A DNA stretch of 64,000 nt from Streptomyces cinnabarinus (GTDB lineage Bacteria > Actinomycetota > Actinomycetes > Streptomycetales > Streptomycetaceae). The notes below the pieces were generated by a model that had not been told where the DNA came from, searched no databases, and saw nothing but the letters and a program-made list of their open reading frames with translations. The stretch covers positions 8,308,001 to 8,372,000 of the forward strand of contig NZ_CP114413.1 in the NCBI RefSeq assembly GCF_027270315.1, read 5' to 3'. The position numbers and the translations under genes are program-made. Every line of letters starts with the position of its first letter. Within the stretch, counting starts at the first letter, position 1. Positions 54,101 to 62,915 of the stretch are shown here, in pieces.

Positions 54101-55143
54101 GCACTGCACCCGCATCCACTGCCCGTTCCCCGCCACCAGCTTCGCCAGGACCGACACCGACGCGGCCCCGGCCTCCACCACCGGAACCGCGATGCCCTCC
54201 TGCACGGGGTGCCGTCGGCGGCGGCTGCGCGTGGCCGGGCCCTGCCGCCAGGAGGTGTTCGGTGCGGCGGGTCCGACCGAACGGACCAGGACCGCCCGGG
54301 GGCGCACCGCGCCCCGGTCCCACAGCCGGCGCGGCAGCACATTGAGCAGCGCCACCGGACCGTGGGTGGACCACTGCCGCAGCATCCGCGCGACCTCGGC
54401 CCCGGCCCAGCCGCTTGCCACCGTGTCCGTGACCACCAGGACCAGCCGGTGACCGGACGGGTCGGACACCTCCTGCACACTGCGGCACTCACCGGCCGGG
54501 GTGCGGGAGACGGACAGTGGGTCACCGGCGTCCGGGTCCGTGCCGCGCAGATACCAGGTGCGGACATCCCGGAAGATGCCCGTCTGTACGAACACCCGCC
54601 GCAGTTCGGCCACCAGGTCATGCCAGAGCAGCATCGAGTGGTGGGCGTCCACCACCAGCGCGAGGTCCAGCCAGCGGCCTCGGCGCGGGCGCAACACCGG
54701 GACGGGCAGGCGCTGTTCGACGGTTCGGCGGACAGTCAGTTCCTCGTCGAGTTCCAGATCGACGTCGTGGCAGTCGGTCTCCCCTCGGCCCGTGCTCCGG
54801 CCCAGCGGACGCAACGCCCGCATCAGGGCCAGCGGATCCCGCAGCGACGCGGCGCGGCGGACGCGGACCAGGTCGATGCCGTCGCGCGACGGACCGGGCG
54901 CGTCCGTCACATCGGCGGCGTTGTAGAACTCCTGGGTCGGCTCGGCAGCCGCCCCGCCCGGACCTGTCGTGGGGGGCTCGGGCAGCGGCGGGGCATCGAA
55001 GGGCTCTTCGTCGGCGTCCGGCAGGGCCCGTACGTCCGGGACTCCCGGGCCACCGATGCGCGCCGCCAGCCAGAGGATGTCCGCCAGCTCCTCGGGTCCG
55101 GCTCTCTCGCCGGACTCGTTCAGAGCGCGGAACAGATCCTCGA

Positions 55144-55147
<4 letters not shown>
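51188..55147 (-). CDS. SAV_2336-like vWA / P-loop NTPase / pseudo-trypsin / pseudo-caspase / cold-shock fusion
   Basis: A 1319-residue protein. Residues 1-120 are SAV_2336-like (MIEDLFRAL... ILWLAARIGG). About 155-300 are a vWA-type domain with a degenerate metal motif (VVDAHHSM, 166-172). About 530-830 are an NTPase with Walker A GEPGAGKT (573-580) and Walker B SVVLLDRFP. About 845-1000 are trypsin-like (VGSGIRLSDDGLVVTAF) but lack the His, and the Ser loop reads TPGAAVVN. About 1027-1240 are caspase-like with His1105 (YYTGH) but Asp1154 where Cys is expected (LLLDADTHD). Residues 1251-1315 are a full cold-shock domain (EGTVKWFNSEKGYGFI, DVFVHYSVI). GTG 55147 overlaps the MoxR stop. Probable control or sensor part of the ternary system. 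Confidence 0.85.
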
Positions 55148-56214
<1,067 letters not shown>

Positions 56215-56264
56215 CCGACTTCCTCTCGACGGCAACTGATTCGACTGCTGGCTCGACGACCGGT

Positions 56265-58178
56265 TCATGAGGACAGCGACCGCCTCGCCGGAACGCGCCC
56301 GGGGTCGTCCCAGAGCAGGGCGAGCGGGCGGCGCTTGACGCGCAGGCGCCTGAGCGCGTCCGGCAGTGCCGCCACATCGAGCACGTCCGGCTCCTCCGCG
56401 CCCAGCGCCTTGCGAAGGGATTCGTCCGGGGCGGGGGAGGAGCGGGGCCAGACGGCGATGGGTATGCCGCCGTCGAGTACCGCACCCAGTGCGTCCATGA
56501 CCAGGGGGCCGGTCACGTCGGCCAGTACGCAGACCGGCGACGCGTCCAGTTGCAGTTCGTCGGCGAGGCCCTCGGCCACATCCGCGTCACCGACCTCGTG
56601 CACGGCGTCCGGGTGCCGGCCGCCATGGGTCTCGTACCACTCCCATTTAGTCCGCCACGGGTCCTCGGCCAGTCCCAGGCGCTCCTCCGGGCAGCGCAGC
56701 ACGACCTCGTACCGGCAGCCGAGCGGTGTGGTGCGGTCACCGCGTCCGGTGGGGACCTGCCAGGTCTCGAACGGTTCCTCCAGCAGCTCGTACGGGACGT
56801 GGAACTCGATCCGCTGCGGCATGGACGCACGGTGGGCCAGCAGGTGGTTGCCGAGGACGGTGCGTACGGCTGCCAGCCCCATCGGCTCCTCGTAGTCGCC
56901 CACGTTCTCGAAACGATCCTGGTACGACCACAGTTGGAGCCAGAAGTCGTCGTCGCCGTCGGGGGTGAGGCGGATGTGCAGCGCGGGCCGTTCGGCGGGT
57001 TGCGGGGGAGCGGGAGGAAGGGGGTCCGCGCCGAGGCGCTCAAGAGTGCGGTCGACCCATGCCTGCGCGTCCGCCGCCCACTCGGGGCGCCGGGAGCGGG
57101 ACGCCAGGTGCTGGATGAACGGCAGCGCGAGCGGGACGGCGCGGCTCGTTCCCTGGCGGTGGTCGAGGTCGCGCACGATCTCCGTGAGGTGCGGTGACGG
57201 CAGCTTGTGCTCGGCGGGCGGGACGCAGCCGGTCACCTCGAAGGCCCAGCGGTAGGCCTCGTAGGTGTACGAGGGTGTCTGACAGCCGGTCAGCACCTGC
57301 CCGAGTTCCTTCCAGGCGGTGTGGTCGAGGGCGGGCGCGCCGACAGGTGCCGTGGAGTCCGTCCAGTGGTCCCCGTACAGGGGCGATCCGTCCCAGGACC
57401 TGGCGATCTCGAACTGCGGCTCCTGCCACGCTGTGCCGTTCGCCTTCATCATGGCGAAGTCGCCCTGTACGGCCTGGGCGATGCCGACGAGATCCCGGAC
57501 CGCTTCCGCCGCCGACCGGTCCTCCAGGCGCTTGAGCAGCGTGTCCGTGAACAGTCCGGCCTGTAGTTCCGTGAGGTTCCGCGCTGTCTCGCCCGGCCGT
57601 GCCGCATACAGCACGAACTGCTCGCGCTGGGGCGTCGGCAGGCCGACCGGGTATTCGACCTTCACGAAATCCAGCTTGGCCTGCCGCGTGTCGATCCGGC
57701 AGGCATCGCCGATGGCGACGAGGTGACGGAAGCGCCCCCGGCGCACTCTGCTGGACCGCCACCAGTGCAGCGCCGAGGTGAGGTTGAGAGGGGTGGTGGC
57801 ACCGGCCGTGGCGTCGGCGTAGGGGAGCAGCAGTTGGTGCTGGGGGTCGAGGAAGCCGTGTCCCGCCCAGTAGATCCACAGCAGGTCACCGTCACACCGC
57901 GGCAGGTCCTCGAAGAGTGCGTCCATGACGTTCTTGCCCGTGGCCGGTTTCGCCGCCGTGCCGGCCTGGTTCCCGGCCAGCGGCGACAGCAGCAGCCGTA
58001 AGTTGTCCTGCGGGACGCCGGCCGTGCCGGTGAGCCAGTCGGCGAAGCGGACGGCGTCGCGGGCCGGGCCGGACAGGTCCAGGCCGGTGTTGATCTCGTA
58101 GGACTCGATGCCGACGACGAGGGCGAAGGTGCGCTCCGGGGCGATCGGTGGCTCGGCGGCGAGGGGCGGGGCCGTCAC
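56265..58178 (-). CDS. Caspase-like peptidase fused to VMAP-C domain
   Basis: The 637-residue protein has an N-terminal C14 caspase-like domain (15-240) with both catalytic residues present: His107 in YWAGHGF and Cys160 in GDACRID. Residues 260-385 are a helical VMAP-middle-like region. Residues 395-637 are a VMAP-C domain (RIEFHVPYELLEEPFETW, CRYEVVLRCPEE, LALLWDDPGR). VMAPs are the third member of vWA-MoxR systems and usually carry an effector. The peptidase is the likely killing or processing activity. The GTG start overlaps the hydrolase gene by four bases. Confidence 0.88.
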   Translation of the reverse strand: MTAPPLAAEPPIAPERTFALVVGIESYEINTGLDLSGPARDAVRFADWLTGTAGVPQDNLRLLLSPLAGNQAGTAAKPATGKNVMDALFEDLPRCDGDLLWIYWAGHGFLDPQHQLLLPYADATAGATTPLNLTSALHWWRSSRVRRGRFRHLVAIGDACRIDTRQAKLDFVKVEYPVGLPTPQREQFVLYAARPGETARNLTELQAGLFTDTLLKRLEDRSAAEAVRDLVGIAQAVQGDFAMMKANGTAWQEPQFEIARSWDGSPLYGDHWTDSTAPVGAPALDHTAWKELGQVLTGCQTPSYTYEAYRWAFEVTGCVPPAEHKLPSPHLTEIVRDLDHRQGTSRAVPLALPFIQHLASRSRRPEWAADAQAWVDRTLERLGADPLPPAPPQPAERPALHIRLTPDGDDDFWLQLWSYQDRFENVGDYEEPMGLAAVRTVLGNHLLAHRASMPQRIEFHVPYELLEEPFETWQVPTGRGDRTTPLGCRYEVVLRCPEERLGLAEDPWRTKWEWYETHGGRHPDAVHEVGDADVAEGLADELQLDASPVCVLADVTGPLVMDALGAVLDGGIPIAVWPRSSPAPDESLRKALGAEEPDVLDVAALPDALRRLRVKRRPLALLWDDPGRVPARRSLSS

Positions 58179-59404
58179 CGCAGCGCCTGCGCGATGCGCT
58201 CGAAGACCGGCTGGAGTCGCCAGTAGGCGCTGTGCGAGAGGGGAAAGGGCTGGCGGCTCCGGACCTCGTGGTCGGTGACCCGGGCGTCGTCCGGGAAGAC
58301 GGGCTCGGCGAGGTAGGACAGCAGATCCCTGCGGTCGTAGATGTTCAGCCACGGGGGGAAGCCGGAGGGCAGTGCCGCTCCCGGCTCCAGTCCGGCGAGG
58401 GCGCCGAGTTCGTGCAGGAACGGGGCCTGGGAGCCCACCGTGACCAACAGGCGTACCGGCAGCGGTGGTTGGCGCCGGGCCGCCAGGGCGAGGGTGTCGA
58501 CCAGGGCGATGCCGCCGAGGCTGTGGCCGATGAGGACGGGGGGTTCCGGGCTCCGGCCGATCACCTTCTCCAGGTGGGCGCGCAGATGCTCGCCGCGGGC
58601 CTGGTAGCGCAGGATGTCGCCGATCTCGGACGCCTTGTCGGAGGTGACCTCGCCCCGCTTGCCGTCCAGCACGGATTGCGGCGTCAGCCGCTGCGCCAGC
58701 TTGAACAGCACGCCCGCCGTGCGCGTCAGTACCCCGCGGCCGATGCCGCCCAGGCGGTCGCCCAGCACGTCGACGAGCTTGTCCCGCTCGTCCCCGGTGC
58801 ACAGGGTGGTGTCCCGGGCCTCGGAGAGCAGCACCGCGACGACGGCCCGGCCGGTGAGCCGGACGAGTTCGGCGGCCGTCGCGTCGTCCTCGGCGGCGAG
58901 CACCGCGTCGTGGAACTCGTCGGAGTCCGCCACGGTGTCCAGGGCGTACCGGTAGCCGTCGGCCAGCCCGGTCTCCCGCAGCAGTACGGCGAGTTCGTCG
59001 CCGGGATCGAGGTCGCGGGGCAGTTCGCCCAGACAGTCCCGCACCGCCTCACCGGCGGACCGCAGTCCCGGCAGCCGGAACACCTCGGCGCCGTCGTCCT
59101 CGTCGTCCTCGCCGCTCCCGCCGCCGAGTTCGGCCAGCACCCTCAGTTCGCAGAGCGGATCGGTGAGGAGCAGCAGCCACTCGGCGGTCTCGGGATCGTC
59201 CTCGACGTCCGCCGCCGCGAGGGGCCGCAGGCCCGGCACGGACGCGCCCCCGGCATGGAGCGTGGCACCGAACTCGGTTCCCCAGTAGCAGGGTTCGACC
59301 TCCGCCTCCGGGAACCGCATCAGCAACCCGGCCTCGACCTGCCGGAACAGTTCGTCGAACCGCTCCCGACGGACACCGGTCCCGTGAACAAAGACGAACC
59401 TCAT
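58175..59404 (-). CDS. Alpha/beta hydrolase of the ternary system
   Basis: A 409-residue protein that begins with the oxyanion motif HGTG (7-10) and has a serine nucleophile elbow GHSLGG (Ser295 at 293-298), with His near the end (LSHSAYWRL). A long insert of about 170 residues (110-280), partly acidic, separates the first strand from the nucleophile. Lipase/esterase or phospholipase activity is likely. It is the first gene of the four-gene overlapping set, so it is probably a toxic or signal-making effector under its control; this is inference. On the minus strand TATTCT at 59444-59439 could be a -10 box. Confidence 0.82.
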   Translation of the reverse strand: MRFVFVHGTGVRRERFDELFRQVEAGLLMRFPEAEVEPCYWGTEFGATLHAGGASVPGLRPLAAADVEDDPETAEWLLLLTDPLCELRVLAELGGGSGEDDEDDGAEVFRLPGLRSAGEAVRDCLGELPRDLDPGDELAVLLRETGLADGYRYALDTVADSDEFHDAVLAAEDDATAAELVRLTGRAVVAVLLSEARDTTLCTGDERDKLVDVLGDRLGGIGRGVLTRTAGVLFKLAQRLTPQSVLDGKRGEVTSDKASEIGDILRYQARGEHLRAHLEKVIGRSPEPPVLIGHSLGGIALVDTLALAARRQPPLPVRLLVTVGSQAPFLHELGALAGLEPGAALPSGFPPWLNIYDRRDLLSYLAEPVFPDDARVTDHEVRSRQPFPLSHSAYWRLQPVFERIAQALR

Positions 59405-59485
59405 GCGTCCCCCGCCCCCGACGTGCTCGTGCGGTAGGAGAATAGTCCGTCGGCACAGCAGGTGGCAGGCGGTCCGCGGACGCCG

Positions 59486-60277
59486 TCAGACCTGGATCTC
59501 CGCGGCCGAGCCGACCGGAAGCCAGTGGAAGCGTGCGCGGATGTCGGCGGGGGCCTTCGCCAGTTCGGCCTCGACCGTGCGGCGGCCCTCGTGGAAGTGG
59601 GACCAGCCCTCGTAGTGGACGGGCAGGGCTGTCCGGGGGCGGAGGACGCGGCACAGGTCCACCGCTCTCGGCGTGGTGAGCGTGTAGCGCAGCGGGCCGG
59701 TCACCGGGAAGCGCACGCCGCCCAGGTGCAGGAGCGCCGTGCCCACGTCCAGGCGCCGGCCCACCTCGCGGACACCGTCGTACAGGACCGTGTCCCCGGA
59801 GATCCACAGCGCGCCGTGCCGCTGGCCCGCCCAGCGCAGCGCGAAGCCCGTGACATCGCCGACGACCGGGCGGGACAGGGGCGGGCCGTGGCGGGCGGGG
59901 GTGGCGGTGACCTCGATCGTGGGGCGGTCCGGGTGCTCCAGCCGCCGGGTCGTCCACGGGACGAGGCCACGGGCGTTGCCGCCGAGGCGGCGGGCGCCCG
60001 CCGGGGTGGTGAGGACCAGGCCGGCGGTGGGCAGCAGGGACCGTCCGGCCGTGTCCAGGTTGTCGGCGTGGTGATCGTGGGTGAGGAGTACGGCGTCCAG
60101 CGGCGGGAGTCCGGCGGCGTCGACGGCCGGGCCCGCGGTCTTCCGGGACGAGGTGCCCCAGCCGAAGGAGTAGCGGCGGCCGGGCGGGTCGAACGTCGGG
60201 TCCGTCAGCAGCCGCCAGCCGGCCGCCTCGATCATCGCCGTCGGACCGCCGATGTGGGTGATGCGGACCTCGGTCAT
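59486..60277 (-). CDS. MBL-fold metallo-hydrolase (UlaG/RomA-like)
   Basis: The 263-residue protein starts ITHIGGPTAMIEAAGWRLLTDP and carries the metal motif LTHDHHADN, then LWISGDTVLY and HYEGWSHFHEG for further ligands. This is the layout of UlaG/RomA-like lactonase or phosphodiesterase members. The substrate is unknown. AAGGAG eight bases before ATG 60277 supports the start. It is 81 bases before the ternary-system hydrolase gene on the same strand, and a hairpin separates it from the next gene upstream. Confidence 0.88.
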   Translation of the reverse strand: MTEVRITHIGGPTAMIEAAGWRLLTDPTFDPPGRRYSFGWGTSSRKTAGPAVDAAGLPPLDAVLLTHDHHADNLDTAGRSLLPTAGLVLTTPAGARRLGGNARGLVPWTTRRLEHPDRPTIEVTATPARHGPPLSRPVVGDVTGFALRWAGQRHGALWISGDTVLYDGVREVGRRLDVGTALLHLGGVRFPVTGPLRYTLTTPRAVDLCRVLRPRTALPVHYEGWSHFHEGRRTVEAELAKAPADIRARFHWLPVGSAAEIQV

Positions 60278-60295
60278 GCACGAACTCCTTCCCGT

Positions 60296-60325
60296 GCCGG
60301 GGCGGCAAGGCCCTGCCGCCCCGGC
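60296..60325 (-). terminator. 12-bp hairpin after an alpha/beta hydrolase gene
   Basis: GCCGGGGCGGCA at 60296-60307 pairs exactly with TGCCGCCCCGGC at 60314-60325 around a 6-base loop. It lies eight bases after the minus-strand stop at 60334 and before the MBL-fold gene. Confidence 0.75.
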
Positions 60326-60333
60326 GTGACGGT

Positions 60334-61131
60334 CTAGCGGGCCTGTGCCAGCGCCCAGTCCAGGGCGTGGTCGGCGACCTCCTCCCAGCCGGGGGCCGCG
60401 GGCAGCAGATGCGGCATTCCCGCGAACTCCCGGATCTCGGTGACCGTGTTCGACTTGTAGTGCCGGGCGTTGGACTGCTGCACCTTCGGCGGCATCAGAT
60501 GGTCCTTCTCGCCGGAGATGAACAGCAAGGGTGCGCGGGCGTCGTTGTGGTAGTCGACGTACGTGCTCTGGTGTCCGGGGCGCAGCGTGGCCAGGGCGCT
60601 GTCCCAGAAGATGGCGCCGGAGGCCGGGATCGCGTACCGCTCGTACAGCGCCCGGGACTCCTCCTCCGGGAATGTGTTGGTGAAGGCGTAGTGCCACTGG
60701 TCGAAGGTCAGGCCGACCGCGCGGTGCCGGTTCGCCGGGCTCTTCAGCACCGGGAAGGCCGACTTGATCTGGGTCAGCGGGACCACCGCGACGCCCTCGG
60801 TGGGTGCGGAGTTGATCGCCACGCCCGCCGCGCCGTGACCGCGGTCGAGCAGCAGCTGCACGAACACGCCCCCGGCGGAGTGGCCGATGAGGATGGGCGG
60901 CTTGTCCAGGCCGCGGACCAGGGTCTCCAGGCTCTCGACGATCTGCGCGACGGTGACCTTCTCGATCGGCGTGGTGTCGGCGTTGAGGGACTCCACCTCC
61001 GCCAGGAAACCGGGGTAGGCGGGGGCGAGGACGCGGAAGCCGCGTTTCTCGTAGTGGGTGATCCAGTGCTCCCAGCTCCTCGGGGTGACCCAGAAGCCGT
61101 GGATGAGGACGATGGTGTCCGGGGTGCTCAT
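60334..61131 (-). CDS. Alpha/beta hydrolase
   Basis: The 265-residue protein starts DTIVLIHGFWVTPRSWEHWITHYEKRG and has the nucleophile elbow GHSAGG near residue 84, acid ISGEKDH and a late His (GMPHLLP). There is no signal peptide. It belongs to the broad esterase/lipase group. It is 16 bases downstream of another alpha/beta hydrolase gene and probably cotranscribed. Its substrate is unknown. Confidence 0.88.
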   Translation of the reverse strand: MSTPDTIVLIHGFWVTPRSWEHWITHYEKRGFRVLAPAYPGFLAEVESLNADTTPIEKVTVAQIVESLETLVRGLDKPPILIGHSAGGVFVQLLLDRGHGAAGVAINSAPTEGVAVVPLTQIKSAFPVLKSPANRHRAVGLTFDQWHYAFTNTFPEEESRALYERYAIPASGAIFWDSALATLRPGHQSTYVDYHNDARAPLLFISGEKDHLMPPKVQQSNARHYKSNTVTEIREFAGMPHLLPAAPGWEEVADHALDWALAQAR

Positions 61132-61147
61132 GGCCTCTCCTCGATGC

Positions 61148-61969
61148 TCAGCGGGTGGCGCGGTACGCGGCCTCGATGTGCCGGACGACGGTGTCCGGAC
61201 GGGACATCATCACGACGTGCGAAGCGCCCCTGGCCTCGACGACCTTGCTCTTGGCGCGCTCGGCCATGAAGCGCTGCGCGGCGGGCGGGATGACCCGGTC
61301 GTCGGTGGCGAGGACGTACCAGGACGGCACGGTGTTCCACGCCGGGGCACCGCTCAGTCCGGCGAGGCCGTCGACGCTGCCGGGGCGCTGGGCCGTCGCC
61401 ATCACCCGGGTCTGCGCGCGGGGCAGGTCCTGGGCGAAGACGTCGTGGAACCTGGCGGGGTCGATGTAGCCGTCCAGGCCGGGCTGTTCCGCAACGGGGA
61501 TGGGGAAGGGCCGGCCCACGAGGGCGGGCTCCAGCTGGCTGCCGGGGAACCGCCCCGCCAGTTCCAGCGCGCTCTCGCCCTCGTCGGGCGCGAAGGCGGC
61601 GACGTAGACGAGGGCCTTGACGTTCGCGTGGTCGCGTCCGGCGTTGGTGATGACCGCGCCGCCGTAGGAGTGGCCGACGAGAATGAGCGGGCCGGGGAGG
61701 GTGTCGATGACGCTGCGGACGTACGTCGCGTCTCCGGCCAGGTCGCGCAGCGGGTTGGCCGGGGCGATCACCGGGTAGCCGGCCTTCAGGAGCCGCTCGG
61801 TGACGGCGCTCCAGCCGGAGGCGTCCGCGAAGACTCCGTGGACGAGGACGACGGTCGGTCTGGTGCCGGAGTGCGCCGAGGCCGGGGCGGCGGTGCCCAG
61901 GGTGAGGGCGCCGCCCGCGGCGAGCATCCCGCCGAGCACGCGACGGCGAGGGTGACGTTCGAAAGCCAT
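61148..61969 (-). CDS. Tat-exported alpha/beta hydrolase
   Basis: The 273-residue precursor has a twin-arginine signal (RHPRRRVLGG, ending ASA near residue 32) and an alpha/beta hydrolase core: VVLVHGVFADASGW, nucleophile elbow GHSYGG, acid LATDDRVIPP and His in GASHVVMMSRP. Its style is that of esterases related to salicylate-ester hydrolases. It should act outside the membrane. Nineteen bases separate it from the upstream haloperoxidase-like gene. Confidence 0.88.
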   Translation of the reverse strand: MAFERHPRRRVLGGMLAAGGALTLGTAAPASAHSGTRPTVVLVHGVFADASGWSAVTERLLKAGYPVIAPANPLRDLAGDATYVRSVIDTLPGPLILVGHSYGGAVITNAGRDHANVKALVYVAAFAPDEGESALELAGRFPGSQLEPALVGRPFPIPVAEQPGLDGYIDPARFHDVFAQDLPRAQTRVMATAQRPGSVDGLAGLSGAPAWNTVPSWYVLATDDRVIPPAAQRFMAERAKSKVVEARGASHVVMMSRPDTVVRHIEAAYRATR

Positions 61970-61988
61970 GCGAAGTCCCTTCCGGGGA

Positions 61989-62813
61989 TCAGGAGTTGAG
62001 GAAGTCGAGCAGGTCCGCGCCGAGTTGGTCCCTGTGCGTGTCCGTGATGCCGTGCGGGGCGCCCGGGTAGACCTTCAGCGCCGCGTTCTTGATCCGGGCC
62101 GCCGATGCCCTGCCGCCCACCTCGAAGGGCACGACCTGGTCGTCGTCGCCGTGGATGACGAGCGTGGGTACGTCGATGGCGTCCAGGTCGGCGCGGAAGT
62201 CGGTGGCGGAGAAGGCGGCGACGCACTCGTAGGCGCCGCGGTGACCGGCCTGGAGGCCCTGGCTCCAGAAGGCGTCCCGGATGCCCTGGGAGACCTCGGC
62301 GCCGGGCCGGTCGTTGCCGAAGAACGGCCCGTCGGCCAGGTCCCGGTACAGCTGCGAACGGTCGGCGAGGGAACCGGCGCGGATCGCGTCGAACGCCTCG
62401 ACGGGGACGCCTCCCGGGTTGTCGTCGGTCCTGAGCATGAACGGCGGTACGGCGGAGACCAGGACGACCTGGGCGACGCGCGCGGTGCCGTGCCGGCCGA
62501 CGTAGCGGGCCACCTCGCCGCCGCCGGTGGAGAACCCGACGAGGGTGATGTCCCGCAGGTCGAGCGTGTCGATGAGGGTGGCCAGGTCGTCGGCGTAGGT
62601 GTTCATCTCGTTGCCGTGCCACGGCTGGTCGGAACGGCCGTGGCCGCGCCGGTCGTGGGCGATGACGCGGTAGCCGTGGCCGGCCAGGAAGAGCTGCTGT
62701 GCCTCCCAGCTGTCGGCGTTGAGCGGCCAGCCGTGGCTGAGCACGACCGGCCGCCCCGTGCCCCAGTCCTTGAAGTGGATCCGGGTGCCGTCGGCGACGG
62801 TGACGAAGGGCAT
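61989..62813 (-). CDS. Alpha/beta hydrolase, non-heme chloroperoxidase type
   Basis: The 274-residue protein has the family's GTGRPVVLSHGWPLNADSWEAQ (split here), RVIAHDRRGHGRSDQPW, and the nucleophile elbow GFSTGGGEVARY typical of cofactor-free haloperoxidases, with acid GDDDQVVP and His in GAPHGI. The physiological activity is usually esterase or perhydrolase. ATG 62813 begins MPFVTVADGT, the normal start. It is the first of three tandem hydrolase genes behind the LuxR-type regulator. Confidence 0.9.
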   Translation of the reverse strand: MPFVTVADGTRIHFKDWGTGRPVVLSHGWPLNADSWEAQQLFLAGHGYRVIAHDRRGHGRSDQPWHGNEMNTYADDLATLIDTLDLRDITLVGFSTGGGEVARYVGRHGTARVAQVVLVSAVPPFMLRTDDNPGGVPVEAFDAIRAGSLADRSQLYRDLADGPFFGNDRPGAEVSQGIRDAFWSQGLQAGHRGAYECVAAFSATDFRADLDAIDVPTLVIHGDDDQVVPFEVGGRASAARIKNAALKVYPGAPHGITDTHRDQLGADLLDFLNS

Positions 62814-62901
62814 GCGATCACTCCCGGTTGCGGTGGGGATGTGCGGCACCGCGATCGTTGTCCGACCCGGGGGACACGCGAACCACGAGCGGCGCGTAGT
62901 C

Positions 62902-62915
62902 CTGACCCGGGTCAG
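62902..62915. promoter_or_regulatory. 14-bp perfect palindrome by the LuxR gene stop
   Basis: CTGACCCGGGTCAG at 62902-62915 is its own complement and spans the stop codon of the LuxR-type gene, about 90 bases before the chloroperoxidase-type gene. With no loop it cannot be a good terminator, so an operator is more likely. It is a single site. Confidence 0.35.
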
